Translations under genes and position numbers: made by a program
The notes under the pieces: generated by a model
What the model saw: only the letters and a program-made list of their open reading frames with translations
What the model was told of the DNA's origin: nothing
Database searches by the model: none
NCBI RefSeq assembly: GCF_001425385.1
Contig: NZ_LMQO01000002.1
Location: forward strand, 124,001 to 188,000
DNA length: 64,000 bases
Direction of reading: 5' to 3'
From: Sphingomonas sp. Leaf407
GTDB taxonomy: Bacteria > Pseudomonadota > Alphaproteobacteria > Sphingomonadales > Sphingomonadaceae
Part shown: positions 28,046 through 36,997 of the stretch, in pieces
Position numbering within the stretch: position 1 is the first letter of the stretch
Layout: each line of letters opens with the position of its first letter

Positions 28046-28554
28046 TCCGCGCGCGCAAGGTCGCCGTCGTGCTGGCGGTCGCCGTGCTGGCGATCGACCA
28101 GCTCGTCAAATATCTCGTCACCGGACCGCTGGGGATCGATTATCCGGGGGCCGAGCGCGAGTTGCTGCCGATTTTTACCCTCCGCTTCGTCCAGAATTTT
28201 GGCGTGTCGCTCGGGCTGTTGCAGGCCGGCAGCGAGACGGCGCGCTGGGCATTGGTGGCGATGACCGCCGCGATCGCCACCGGCGTTGCGGTGTGGATGC
28301 GGCGCGAGACCGGCCGTGCGGAGCTGACCGCGCTGGGGCTGGTGCTGGGCGGGGCGCTCGGCAACATCATCGATCGGGCACGGTTCGGCTATGTCGTTGA
28401 CTATGCCGATCTGCATTTCGGCGGGTTCAGCCCGTTTCTGGTATTCAACATCGCCGACGCGGCGATTACGATCGGCGTCATCATCCTGCTCGCCCGGGCA
28501 TTGTTTGCCAAGGATGCGAAGCGCGACGTTCCTGTGGAGAAGGCCAATGCGTAA
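28042..28554 (+). CDS. lspA: Lipoprotein signal peptidase (signal peptidase II)
   Basis: A 170-residue inner-membrane aspartic protease that cuts prolipoprotein signal peptides before the lipidated Cys. Four membrane helices are visible. The first helix carries the conserved DQLVKYLV, and the catalytic Asp pair lies in GNIIDRARFGYVVDYAD and FNIADAAITIG. It overlaps ileS (ATGA), the classic ileS-lspA arrangement, and its last 8 bases overlap the next lipoprotein gene. Confidence 0.96.
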   Translation: MIRARKVAVVLAVAVLAIDQLVKYLVTGPLGIDYPGAERELLPIFTLRFVQNFGVSLGLLQAGSETARWALVAMTAAIATGVAVWMRRETGRAELTALGLVLGGALGNIIDRARFGYVVDYADLHFGGFSPFLVFNIADAAITIGVIILLARALFAKDAKRDVPVEKANA

Positions 28555-28948
28555 CCTTATCGTCGTCAGCAGCCTCGGCCTGCTCCTTGCCGCCTGTCAG
28601 GGCGGTGGCCTCAACCGCGCGCGTCCCGACGAGTTCGCCGTCGCGCGGCAGGCGCCGCTGGTGATCCCGCCCGATTATTCGCTCGTCCCCCCGCAGCCGG
28701 GCGCGCCGCGTCCGCAGGATACGTCGGCCTCGACCCAGGCGATGCAGACGCTGTTCGGCGGCCCGGCCCCGCGCAGCGCGACCGAGCGGCTGACGCTGGA
28801 ACAGGCGGGCAATGCGCAGGCCGATGCCGGCATCCGCTCGGGCGTCGCCGATCCGGGCACCAACGTCGTCGACAAGGGTGCCACCACCCGCGACATCGTC
28901 GCCGCACCGCAGGGCGATGGTCAGGCCGCGCGGACGACCACGCCCTAA
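28547..28948 (+). CDS. DUF3035-like lipoprotein
   Basis: A 133-residue protein with lipobox LLLAACQG (Cys about residue 17). The mature part starts NRARPDEFAVARQAPLVIPPDYSLVPPQPGAPRP, the highly conserved block of the alphaproteobacterial DUF3035 family, and then is low-complexity Ala/Gly/Thr. The function is unknown in the family; constant linkage with ileS-lspA suggests an envelope role. It overlaps lspA by 8 bases. Confidence 0.88.
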   Translation: MRNLIVVSSLGLLLAACQGGGLNRARPDEFAVARQAPLVIPPDYSLVPPQPGAPRPQDTSASTQAMQTLFGGPAPRSATERLTLEQAGNAQADAGIRSGVADPGTNVVDKGATTRDIVAAPQGDGQAARTTTP

Positions 28949-30559
28949 TCAGCCGGAACTGCCGAGCGCCTCGGTTGGATCGACTCGTACCCAGTCGATA
29001 TCGACCGAGCCGCCCGTTGCCTGCGCATCGCGGGTAAAGGTGAACAGCCCCGGCCGGCTGCCGCGCCACCACGAGAAACGCGCGAGCGGGATCGCGCCGC
29101 CCAGCGCGGTGAAGCGGCGGCCATCGATGCTGTAGGCATAGCGCACCTGCTGATCGGAGCCGACCGCCGCGCGCAGCAGCAACGGCCGGGCGGGCACCAC
29201 CACGCCGGGTGTCTCGACGCCCTCGATCGCCAGCGTGATCCGCGTCAGGCCGCCGTCCTTCACCAGCCCGATCCAGCTCGGCCGCACCCCGAACAGCGTC
29301 AGCCCGGCGCGTTGCCCGTCGCGCATCGCATGGGGATCGATCCGCACCGTCGTCCGCATCGCCGGGCCGGTCAGCATCTGCGTCAACGTGCCCCGCGCAC
29401 CGACCAGATGCTCGGCATGGCCCGCCGTCAGCCGCAGCCAGCCGGGACGCTGCGTCAGGCTCCAACGGCGATCGTCGGGATTGTGGTTCCATTGCCATTG
29501 CAGCCCCAGCCGGGGCGTATCGAACCCGTCGCTGGTCTGCGGCGTCCAGCGCGGTTGCCCGGCGACCGGCAGGCGGTGGCCCGCGACCGGCTGGCCCGAG
29601 GTCCTGCCCGGTATCGGATTGCCGATCACCGGCCAGCCGTCCGGCCCCCACGCCACCGGTTGCAGATGGGTGATCCGCCCGAACGCGCCGGTGCTGTTGA
29701 AATGGACGAACCAGCCCTTGCCGTCGGGTGTCTCCACCCAGCCGCCCTGATGCGGTCCCTGCACGTTCGTGTTGCCGGGTTCGAGGACGACGCGGTGGTC
29801 GTACGGCCCCTCGATCGATCGCGAACGCAACACGACCTGCGATCCCGTCTCGACCCCGCCGATCGGTGCCCAGATCTGATACCAGCCGTCGCGCTTGTAG
29901 AGCTTCGGTCCTTCCAGCACCGGCAGCGCCGTCTTGTCCTCGACGATCACCTTGCCCGCGTCGAGCACCCCCGTCCCGTCGGGGCGCATGCGGTGGAGGA
30001 TCAGCGGCCCCGCCCCCACGCGCGAATGGACCAGCCACGCGCTGCCGTCGTCGTCCCAGAAGGGGCAGGGGTCCTCCAGCCCCTTTTGCGCGATGACGTG
30101 GACCGGCGCGCTCCACGGCCCGGCGGGGTTCGTGGCGCTGGCCATGAACACCCCTTCGTCGGGGGTCGCCCAATAGACATAGTATTTTCCGGCATGATGG
30201 CGGATCGACGGTGCCCAGACCCCGCCGGCATAGCGCGTGCCGCCGACCGGCTTGGAAATCCGGTCGGTCAGCGTGTGCGGCCCCGGCATGTCATATTCGG
30301 GCGCGAAGGGCAGGCGCGGCAGGACATGGCCGATGATTCGCCAATGCACCAGATCGCGCGAGTGGAGGACCGGGATGCCGGGCGACAGATGGAAGCTGGA
30401 CGACACCAGATAATAGTCGCGACCGACGCGGATGACGTCCGGATCGGAATAGTCGGCGAACAGCACCGGATTGGCATAATTGGCATAGTCGCCGCTCGGC
30501 GCAGCCCCGGCCAGTGCCATCCATGCGAGCGCCACGCCCGCCATCGCCCCGTATCGCAT
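28949..30559 (-). CDS. Glycoside hydrolase family 43 (beta-xylosidase / alpha-arabinofuranosidase type)
   Basis: A 536-residue exported enzyme that would remove xylose or arabinose units from hemicellulose or pectin side chains. A signal peptide (to AGAAPSG) is followed by the five-bladed propeller (about 30-320) with the base Asp in YSDPDVIRVG, the pKa-modulating Asp in EDPCPFWDDDG and the acid Glu in LEGPKLYKRDG. A C-terminal beta-sandwich of the GH43_C2/DUF1349 type (about 345-535) completes the XynB-like layout. The ATG at 30559 follows GAGAGGA. It is divergent from the (alpha/alpha)6 glycosidase gene, with an operator palindrome 17 bases before its start. Confidence 0.92.
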   Translation of the reverse strand: MRYGAMAGVALAWMALAGAAPSGDYANYANPVLFADYSDPDVIRVGRDYYLVSSSFHLSPGIPVLHSRDLVHWRIIGHVLPRLPFAPEYDMPGPHTLTDRISKPVGGTRYAGGVWAPSIRHHAGKYYVYWATPDEGVFMASATNPAGPWSAPVHVIAQKGLEDPCPFWDDDGSAWLVHSRVGAGPLILHRMRPDGTGVLDAGKVIVEDKTALPVLEGPKLYKRDGWYQIWAPIGGVETGSQVVLRSRSIEGPYDHRVVLEPGNTNVQGPHQGGWVETPDGKGWFVHFNSTGAFGRITHLQPVAWGPDGWPVIGNPIPGRTSGQPVAGHRLPVAGQPRWTPQTSDGFDTPRLGLQWQWNHNPDDRRWSLTQRPGWLRLTAGHAEHLVGARGTLTQMLTGPAMRTTVRIDPHAMRDGQRAGLTLFGVRPSWIGLVKDGGLTRITLAIEGVETPGVVVPARPLLLRAAVGSDQQVRYAYSIDGRRFTALGGAIPLARFSWWRGSRPGLFTFTRDAQATGGSVDIDWVRVDPTEALGSSG

Positions 30560-30575
30560 CGGCCATCCTCTCTTG

Positions 30576-30589
30576 TGCCAGCGGTAGCA
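30576..30589. promoter_or_regulatory. LacI/GalR-type operator in the divergent glycosidase promoter
   Basis: TGCCAGCGGTAGCA, a near-palindrome with central CG, sits between the two divergent glycosidase genes (starts at 30559 and 30629). It equals the reverse complement of 10341-10354 and resembles 10153 and 10205, which suggests one regulator for both sugar blocks. Confidence 0.6.
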
Positions 30590-30628
30590 ATAGGACATTC
30601 GGAGCGAAAATACACCGGGAGAGGTGCT

Positions 30629-32836
30629 ATGCGACTCATTCGATCCGCTGCATTGGCGGCAATTCTGCTGGCGACCGGCGCGGCGGCCGCGCCACCGATC
30701 GATCGTGCCGCGCTGGTGGCGCGTCATGCGGTGCGGCTGACCGCGATCGATCCATGGACGCCGGTGATGCTGGGCAACGGCTCGCTTGGCTTCACCGCCG
30801 ATGTCACGGGGCTTCAGACCTATCCGCAAGCCTATGCCAAGCCGGTGCCGTTGCTGACGATGGCGCAATGGGCGTGGCACCGTACGCCCAATCCCAAGGG
30901 CTATCGCCCGGCTGACGGGATGGTCGGCGTACCGGTGCCGGGGCGCGGCGTGCAGCCCTATGCCTATATCGCCGACTTCGCCGAGGTCGCGAAACGGCCG
31001 GCGCTTGGCTGGCTGCGCGAGAACCCGCACCGCTTCGCGCTCGGGCGGCTGTCGCTGCGCCTCGCCACGCGCGACGGACGGCAGGCGCCGGTCAGCGCGC
31101 TGACCGCGATCGACCAGCGGCTCGATCTGTGGACGGGAACGCTTACCAGCCGTTTCATGTTCGACGGGGCGGTGGTGCGCGTGGAGACGCGGGTCGATCC
31201 GGCGCGCGACATCGTCGCGGTGCGGATTCGTTCGCCGCTGGTCGCCAGCGGGCGGATCGCGCTCGACACACGCTATCCGGGTGTCGGCACCAGCCTGAAC
31301 CCCGATCCGCAGGACTGGGGGCATGACGACGCCCACCGGACCGAGGTGATCGAACAGGCACCCGGCATGGTCCGGCTGCGGCGGACGATCGACGCCACCC
31401 GCTATCAGGCGAGCCTGCAAGTCGCCGGCGGCACCGTGACGCGAATCGGACCGCATGGCTTTCGCGCGGCGGCACCGGGGCAGGGCGAACTGATCGCGCA
31501 GGCGGGGTTCGAGGCGCAGGAGCGACCGCTTCCCCGGCTCGACGCCACCGCGACCGCACGGGCGGTCGCCGACCACTGGCGGCGCTATTGGCAGCGTGGC
31601 GGGGTAATCGACTTTTCGGGCAGCACCGACCCGCGTGCCGGCGAACTCGAACGGCGTGTCGTGCTGTCGCAATATCTCGCCGCGATCAATTCGGCGGGCA
31701 CGTTCTTGCCGCAGGAGGACGGGCTGTTCAGCAATAGCTGGAACGGCAAATTCCATCTGGAGATGCACGCCTGGCACGCGGCGCATTTCGCCGCATGGGG
31801 CCGCCCGGCGCTGCTGGAGCGCAGCATGGGCTGGTATCTCGCGCATCTGCCCCAGGCGGAGGCACGGGCGCGGAGCCACGGAGTCGAGGGGGCATGGTGG
31901 CCGAAGATGACCGGCCCCGACGGCGAGGAAAGCCCGAGCCCGATCAACCCGTTCATCATGTGGCAGCAGCCGCATCCGATCTATCTGGCGGAGATGCTCT
32001 ATCGCGCCGGGGGCGGGCGGGCGGCGCTGGAACGCTATGGCGCGCTGGTCGATCGCACCGCCGCGCTGCTCGCGAGCTGGCCACGGCGGGTCGGCGACCG
32101 GCTGGTGCTGGGGCCGCCGATCGTGCCGGTGCAGGAAAATCACCCGCCGCTCGCCACCACCGATCCGACGTTCGAGATCGCCTATTTCCGCTGGGGGCTG
32201 GAAACCGCGCAGGCGTGGCGGGTGCGGCGGGGCCTTGCCCGGCGGGCGGACTGGGACCGGGCGATCGCCGCGCTGCCGTCGTTGCCGCAGGCGGACGGGC
32301 GCTACCTGCCGGTCGCGACCGCGCCGGGCTTCTGGCGCGCGGCGGCGAGTGCGGCGTGCAGCGGCCATGCGACGGGGCCGGACTGCCTCAACCGCGACCA
32401 TCCCTCGTTCCTGATGGCGCATGGGCTGATCGGCGGCGGTGGGGTCGACCAGCAAGTGATGCGCGCGACGCTCGCGGGGGTGCGCGACCATTGGGACCTG
32501 CGCCAGACATGGGGCTGGGACTATCCGATGATCGCGATGACTGCCGCGCGGCTGGGCGACCGGGCGGGGGCGGTCGACTGGCTGTTCAGTCCGCAGGCGA
32601 ACAACCGGTGGGGGCCGACCGGGCTGACCCCGCGCGTTGAGCTGGCACCGGGCGAGCAGGGGCCGGACGGCAGCGACACGAAGCGGGTGGCGGCGTTGTA
32701 TGTCCCGTCGAACGGATCGCTGCTGCTGGCGGTGGGGATGATGGCGGCAGGCTGGGACGGATCGGTCGGCCCGACGCCGGGCTTCCCGAAGCAAGGCTGG
32801 CGGGTGCGGGTGGAGGGAGTGCGGCCGCTGCCGTAA
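30629..32836 (+). CDS. Exported (alpha/alpha)6-barrel glycosidase-like protein
   Basis: A 735-residue protein with a Sec signal peptide (to TGAAAAPP). The N-terminal half (about 25-310) is a beta-sandwich with LGNGSLGFTADVTGLQTYP, as in GH65/GH95 super-sandwich domains. The C-terminal half is a six-hairpin helical barrel with QEDGLFSNSWNGKFHLEMHAWH and TDPTFEIAYFRWGLETA, which look like substrate-groove motifs. I cannot place it in one CAZy family; GH95, GH65 or an unclassified six-hairpin group are all possible. Linkage with GH43 and the shared operator suggest a hemicellulose or pectin side-chain activity. A repeat copy follows the stop. Confidence 0.75.
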   Translation: MRLIRSAALAAILLATGAAAAPPIDRAALVARHAVRLTAIDPWTPVMLGNGSLGFTADVTGLQTYPQAYAKPVPLLTMAQWAWHRTPNPKGYRPADGMVGVPVPGRGVQPYAYIADFAEVAKRPALGWLRENPHRFALGRLSLRLATRDGRQAPVSALTAIDQRLDLWTGTLTSRFMFDGAVVRVETRVDPARDIVAVRIRSPLVASGRIALDTRYPGVGTSLNPDPQDWGHDDAHRTEVIEQAPGMVRLRRTIDATRYQASLQVAGGTVTRIGPHGFRAAAPGQGELIAQAGFEAQERPLPRLDATATARAVADHWRRYWQRGGVIDFSGSTDPRAGELERRVVLSQYLAAINSAGTFLPQEDGLFSNSWNGKFHLEMHAWHAAHFAAWGRPALLERSMGWYLAHLPQAEARARSHGVEGAWWPKMTGPDGEESPSPINPFIMWQQPHPIYLAEMLYRAGGGRAALERYGALVDRTAALLASWPRRVGDRLVLGPPIVPVQENHPPLATTDPTFEIAYFRWGLETAQAWRVRRGLARRADWDRAIAALPSLPQADGRYLPVATAPGFWRAAASAACSGHATGPDCLNRDHPSFLMAHGLIGGGGVDQQVMRATLAGVRDHWDLRQTWGWDYPMIAMTAARLGDRAGAVDWLFSPQANNRWGPTGLTPRVELAPGEQGPDGSDTKRVAALYVPSNGSLLLAVGMMAAGWDGSVGPTPGFPKQGWRVRVEGVRPLP

Positions 32837-32869
32837 GGCGGGTCGACCCTTCGACGAAACGTCCGGCTT

Positions 32870-33017
32870 CTCCCCTCCCTGGAAGGAAGGGGGCGGGGGT
32901 GGGTCGGCCGGTTGTGGAAAACGTACGTCCCCTCACGGACCTACCCACCCCCAGCCCTCCCTTGTCAGGGAGGGGAGCAAGAGTTCTGGCGTTCCGGCTG
33001 AGTGTCGATCGGTCCTA
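32870..33017. repeat. Palindromic intergenic repeat, copy 2 of 3
   Basis: Same architecture as 2293-2436: CCCCTCCCTGG-AGGAAGGGGG, GGGTGGGTCGGCCGGTTGTGG, then ACCCACCCCC and CCTCCCTTGTCAGGGAGGGG. The right end reads GTGTCGATCGGTCCTA, whose reverse complement starts with the TAG stop of envC (33015-33017). It lies between two convergent genes. Confidence 0.85.
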
Positions 33018-34178
33018 AAGCATCGCCGCGAGGTCGACCGGCACGCCCTGCCGGCGCAGTTCGATCGTCACTTGCGGCAGGTCGCCCGCGCCGGCGCGGC
33101 CGATCGGGGTGCCGGCGACCACCCGCCCGCCGACCGGGCCGACGCTGGCCGACAGGCCGGTGACGAGCGTGGTCCACCCATTGCCATGGTCGAGGATCAC
33201 GATCCGGCCATAGCCGCGAAACCGCCCGCTATACGCGATCTTGCCGGGCGCGGGGGCAACGACGTCCGACCCAGGGGCGACCGTAAAGGTGAGGCCCCGC
33301 GCGCGCACCCCGCTGTCGCTCACCTCGCCGAACCCCGTCGCCAGCCGGCCGCCATCGCCGAGCGGCAGGCGATAGGCATGGGCGAAGGCGGGCGGCATGT
33401 CGTCCGCGCCGGGGCGGGGCAGCGGGCCGGACAGCGCGCGGAGCCCGGCCTCGGTATCGCGCGCATTGTCGAGCGACTGCAACTGGTCGACGATGTCGCG
33501 TGCCTGTTCACCGAGCGCGATCGCCCGGTCCGATTCGACCATCGCCCCGCGCGCGAGTTGCCGCGACCGCGCCCGCTGCGCCGCTTCGGCCTGCACCAGC
33601 GCCAGCCGCTGCGCCTCCAGCGCGCGGTTGCTCTGCGCCAATGCGGCAAGCGCGATCCCGGCCTGATCGCGCAGCCGGGCCGCCTGCGCGACATCGGCGC
33701 GCAGCGTGGCGGTGCGTTGCCGCATCACCGGCACGACGGTGCCGAGGACGGCACGGACATGGACCAGATCGTCGGTCGACCCCGGCTGGGCGAGTGCCAT
33801 CCATGCCGGACGGCTGGCGAGCGATTGCAGCGCGCCGACCAGCCGCGCGATCGGTCCGCGCCGGTCGCCCAGCGCCGACTGTCGACGGGCGAGCAACTCG
33901 CCGATCAGCGCGACCCGCGCCTGTGCCGCCTGTCGATCCGCCTCGGCCGCCGCGATGCGCGCGCCGATCGCCGCCTGCGCTGCGCGGGTGCGCTGCGCGG
34001 CGGTGCGGGCGGAGGCGGCGGCGGTTTCCAATGCCCTGGCGCGAGTCGCGGCGGCACCGGCCGCGCTTCGGGCGGTGCGCAGCCGCGCCTGCCCCGCCGC
34101 GACGGGATCATCCTGCGCCCATGCCGCAGCCCCGCCCAGCGTCGCGAGCAGCACCGCAAGGGCGATCCGGCGTCTCAT
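33015..34178 (-). CDS. envC: EnvC-like murein hydrolase activator (degenerate LytM/M23)
   Basis: A 387-residue periplasmic protein that activates amidases at the septum. A signal peptide (to AAAWAQ) is followed by a long Ala/Arg/Gln coiled coil (about residues 25-250) and a C-terminal LytM domain (about 275-387). The LytM metal site is lost: the first His position reads VRARGLTFTVAPGS and the HxH region reads VILDHGNGWTTLVTGLSA, as in EnvC-type activators, so it should not cut peptidoglycan itself. It is the last gene of the proA-nadD-rsfS-rlmH-envC unit and overlaps rlmH by 4 bases. Confidence 0.88.
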   Translation of the reverse strand: MRRRIALAVLLATLGGAAAWAQDDPVAAGQARLRTARSAAGAAATRARALETAAASARTAAQRTRAAQAAIGARIAAAEADRQAAQARVALIGELLARRQSALGDRRGPIARLVGALQSLASRPAWMALAQPGSTDDLVHVRAVLGTVVPVMRQRTATLRADVAQAARLRDQAGIALAALAQSNRALEAQRLALVQAEAAQRARSRQLARGAMVESDRAIALGEQARDIVDQLQSLDNARDTEAGLRALSGPLPRPGADDMPPAFAHAYRLPLGDGGRLATGFGEVSDSGVRARGLTFTVAPGSDVVAPAPGKIAYSGRFRGYGRIVILDHGNGWTTLVTGLSASVGPVGGRVVAGTPIGRAGAGDLPQVTIELRRQGVPVDLAAML

Positions 34179-34597
34179 CCCTCGCGGTGATAGGGGTGGC
34201 CGGCGAGGATGCTCGTCGCGCGCCACAATTGTTCGGCGAGCATCGCCCGCGCCATCAGATGCGGCCACGTCGCCCGCCCGAAGGCGAGCAGCAGGTCGGC
34301 CTGCCCCCGCGCCGCATCGTCGAACCCGTCGGCGGCACCCAGCAGGAACCGCGTTTCGCGCACGCCATCGTCACGCCAGCGGCCGAGCTGGGTCGCGAAC
34401 GCCATCGACGGCAGGTCGCGGCCTTTCTCGTCGAGCAGGACGATTCGCGCCGCCCCCTCGACCGGCGGCATCTTGCCGCCGGTGTCGGGCAGTTCGGTGA
34501 TCTTCACCGGCCAGTTCACCCGCTTGAGATAGCGGTCGATCAGTTCGGCTTCGGGACTGCGCCCGATCCGCCCGCGCGCGACGATATGCAGCAGCAC
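34175..34597 (-). CDS. rlmH: 23S rRNA (pseudouridine1915-N3)-methyltransferase RlmH
   Basis: A 140-residue SPOUT methyltransferase acting on helix 69 of 23S rRNA in the 70S ribosome. The knot motifs are visible as IVLLDEKGRDLPSMAFA, RFLLGAADGFDD and the C-terminal MARAMLAEQLWRATSILAGHPYHREG, which is near invariant in RlmH. The start is GTG at 34597. It overlaps envC by ATGA and follows rsfS by 13 bases, the usual ribosome-maturation linkage. Confidence 0.95.
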   Translation of the reverse strand: MLLHIVARGRIGRSPEAELIDRYLKRVNWPVKITELPDTGGKMPPVEGAARIVLLDEKGRDLPSMAFATQLGRWRDDGVRETRFLLGAADGFDDAARGQADLLLAFGRATWPHLMARAMLAEQLWRATSILAGHPYHREG

Positions 34598-34610
34598 GGG
34601 CGGGCGGGGG

Positions 34611-34964
34611 TCAGGCGTGCGCGGTCGGGTTGAGCGTGTCGCCGAACGCCCACATCCGTTCCAGATTGTAGAAGGTGCGCACTTCGGGACGGAACAGGTG
34701 AACGATCACGTCGCCGGTATCGATCAGCACCCAGTCGGCGGTCGGCAGGCCTTCGATGCGCGACGGACGGCCGAATTCGGCCTTCACCCGCTCGGCCAGC
34801 TTCTGCGCCATCGAGGCGACCTGCCGGCTCGACCGGCCGCTGGCGATGACCATGTAATCGGCGATGCTCGACTTGCCGGCGAGCGGGATCGACACCGTTT
34901 CCACCGCCTGATCGTCGTCAAGGCTGGCCAGCACCATGCGGTGCAGCGCCTCGGTTTCGTTCAT
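34611..34964 (-). CDS. rsfS: Ribosomal silencing factor RsfS
   Basis: A 117-residue protein that binds uL14 and blocks subunit joining when nutrients are scarce. Family motifs are ASLDDDQAVETVSIPLAGKS, DYMVIASGRSSRQVASMA, EGLPTADWVLIDTGDVIVHLF and VRTFYNLERMWA. The ATG at 34964 starts at the family N-terminus; upstream frame is not conserved. It lies 47 bases after nadD and ahead of rlmH. Confidence 0.95.
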   Translation of the reverse strand: MNETEALHRMVLASLDDDQAVETVSIPLAGKSSIADYMVIASGRSSRQVASMAQKLAERVKAEFGRPSRIEGLPTADWVLIDTGDVIVHLFRPEVRTFYNLERMWAFGDTLNPTAHA

Positions 34965-35011
34965 GCCGGCGTCGGTCGTGTCAGGGGAGGTGGGCAAGGG
35001 GATTGTCGCTT

Positions 35012-35629
35012 TCAGATGCCTGTGCGCCGGACGTTGCGGGCACCATCGCCCACGCGGTGCCAGGCGGGATCGGCGGCGCGAATCGCGGTCGCCGAAGTCG
35101 GATCGGGGCGGAAGCGCAAACGGACCAGTGCCGGCAAACTCCACATCGTCCATCGTCTCGCCTGGCCTGCGGGCCGCGCATGGCGCCGCAACCAGCCCAT
35201 CGCAGGACTAGCGAGGGCCTGCCCCTCATAGCCCGGACGCGCGATCACCGCAATCGCCACCGTCCGGGCAATCCTGCGCCAGTCGCGCCAGCGGTGGAAC
35301 TGCGCCAGATTGTCCGCACCCATCAGCCAGACGAAGTCATGCTGCGGGTACAGCCGCACCATTTTGCGCAACGTATCGGCGGTATAGCGCGTGCCGAGCC
35401 GCGTCTCGATCGCCATCGGCCGGATCGGGGCGTGCCGCGCGATCCGCTGTGCCGAGCGCAGCCGGGCGGCGAGCGGGGCCATGCCCTCCACCGGTTTCAG
35501 CGGATTGCCGGGCGACACCAGCCACCAAACCTCGTCTAGTTCGAGCGCATGTTTGGCGGCAAGCGAGATGCCGCGGTGCCCGCGATGCGCCGGATTGAAC
35601 GATCCGCCGAGCAGGCCGATGCGGCTCAT
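35012..35629 (-). CDS. nadD: Nicotinate-mononucleotide adenylyltransferase
   Basis: A 205-residue enzyme that makes nicotinate adenine dinucleotide from NaMN and ATP in NAD synthesis. The nucleotidyltransferase motif [13 protein letters not shown] (about residues 7-19; family GxFDPxHxGH) and the [11 protein letters not shown] and [16 protein letters not shown] blocks are diagnostic. The C-terminal ISxTxxR motif is replaced by [12 protein letters not shown], an acceptable variant. It starts with ATG overlapping the proA stop by 4 bases. Confidence 0.94.
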   Translation of the reverse strand: MSRIGLLGGSFNPAHRGHRGISLAAKHALELDEVWWLVSPGNPLKPVEGMAPLAARLRSAQRIARHAPIRPMAIETRLGTRYTADTLRKMVRLYPQHDFVWLMGADNLAQFHRWRDWRRIARTVAIAVIARPGYEGQALASPAMGWLRRHARPAGQARRWTMWSLPALVRLRFRPDPTSATAIRAADPAWHRVGDGARNVRRTGI

Positions 35630-36885
35630 GGCCGGATCTGGCCGGTCCCGCGCACCACCCATTTATACGTCGTCAGCCCTTCCAAGGCGACCGGCCCGCG
35701 CGCGTGCAGCCGCCCGGTGGCGATGCCGATCTCGGCCCCCAGCCCGAATTCGCCGCCATCGGCGAACTGGGTCGATGCGTTCCACATCACGATCGCCGAA
35801 TCGACCCGGGCGATAAAACGTTCGGCGGTCGCGGCATCGCCGGTGATGATCGCGTCGGTGTGGTGCGAGCCGTGCGCCGCGATATGCGCGATCGCCGCGT
35901 CCACGCCATCGACCAGCTTCACCGACAGGATCGCATCGAGATATTCGGTGTTCCAGTCGTCGTCGTTCGCTTCGAGAATATCGGGATGGAGCGCGCGGAT
36001 GTCGGCATCGCCGCGCAACTCGCACCCGGCGTCGAGCAGCCTGGTCAGGATCGGCAGCGGATCGGCGAACGCCCGGTCGATCAGCAGCGTCTCCGTCGAC
36101 CCGCACACTCCGGTACGGCGCAGCTTCGCATTGACGACAATATCGCGCGCCATCACCGGATCGGCGGCGCGATCGACATAGCTGTGGTTCAGCCCGTCGA
36201 GATGCGCCAGCACGGGAACGCGCGCCTCCGCCTGCACCCGCGCGACGAGGTTCTTGCCGCCGCGCGGCACGATCAGGTCGATCAACCCTTCGGCGCGCAG
36301 CATTTCGCCCACCGCCGCCCGGTCGGTCGTCTGCACCAGTTGCACCGCCCCTTCGGGCAGACCGCCGGCGGTCAGGCCGCGTTCGATCGCGGCATGGATC
36401 GCCCGGTTGCTGCGGATCGCCTCGCTCCCGCCGCGCAGGATCGCGGCATTGCCGGCCATCACCGCCAGCACGGCGGCATCGGCGGTGACGTTCGGCCGGC
36501 TTTCGTAGATGATGCCGATCACGCCGATCGGCACGCGCACCCGGGTGAGCACGAGGCCGTTGGGCCGTTCGCTGCGATCGATCACCGCGCCGACCGGATC
36601 GGGCAACCCCGCCACTGCCTCGACGCCGGCGGCCATCGCCTCCAGCCGCGCGGGGTCGAGCCGCAGGCGATCGAGCATCGCGCCCGACAAGCCGTTTGCC
36701 TCAGCGGCGGCAACGTCCTGTGCGTTGGCGGCGAGGATCGCGTCGCGGTCGTCGCGGATCGCGGCGGCGGCGTGGTGGAGCGCGGCGGCCTTGGTGGCGG
36801 TCGGCAGCGTGGCGAGCGTTGGCGCGACCGAGCGCGCTATGGCAGCCATCGTCGCAAATTCCGTCGCCAAATCCCGATCGTCCAT
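35626..36885 (-). CDS. proA: Gamma-glutamyl phosphate reductase
   Basis: A 419-residue NADPH-dependent enzyme of proline synthesis that reduces gamma-glutamyl phosphate to the semialdehyde. The aldehyde-dehydrogenase fold shows [42 protein letters not shown] and the catalytic Cys in [13 protein letters not shown]. The C-terminal [23 protein letters not shown] is a ProA hallmark. The ATG at 36885 opens the homologous region. It is the first gene of a five-gene operon. The glutamate kinase partner ProB is not in the window. Confidence 0.96.
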   Translation of the reverse strand: MDDRDLATEFATMAAIARSVAPTLATLPTATKAAALHHAAAAIRDDRDAILAANAQDVAAAEANGLSGAMLDRLRLDPARLEAMAAGVEAVAGLPDPVGAVIDRSERPNGLVLTRVRVPIGVIGIIYESRPNVTADAAVLAVMAGNAAILRGGSEAIRSNRAIHAAIERGLTAGGLPEGAVQLVQTTDRAAVGEMLRAEGLIDLIVPRGGKNLVARVQAEARVPVLAHLDGLNHSYVDRAADPVMARDIVVNAKLRRTGVCGSTETLLIDRAFADPLPILTRLLDAGCELRGDADIRALHPDILEANDDDWNTEYLDAILSVKLVDGVDAAIAHIAAHGSHHTDAIITGDAATAERFIARVDSAIVMWNASTQFADGGEFGLGAEIGIATGRLHARGPVALEGLTTYKWVVRGTGQIRP

Positions 36886-36945
36886 GTCCGCCGTCTCCCG
36901 ATACGTGACACGCTCGTTCGGCCGGGATCGGCAAGCCGTCAAATG

Positions 36946-36977
36946 AAAAGGGGCCGCCGAAGCCGGCGACCCCTTTC
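36946..36977 (-). terminator. Terminator after the second TonB receptor
   Basis: Read on the minus strand, AAAGGGG-CGCCG and CGGCG-CCCCTTTT form a strong hairpin with one mismatch, ending in a short T run about 20 bases past the receptor stop at 36998. It separates the receptor from proA. Confidence 0.75.
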
Positions 36978-36997
36978 GATATTGGACGATACGGACT

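Noticed and set aside
28949..32794. A 1281-codon open frame on the minus strand
   Set aside because: Only the part up to 30559 is real (GH43). The upstream part is antisense to the six-hairpin glycosidase and has the Arg/Pro-rich composition of a shadow frame in GC-rich DNA.
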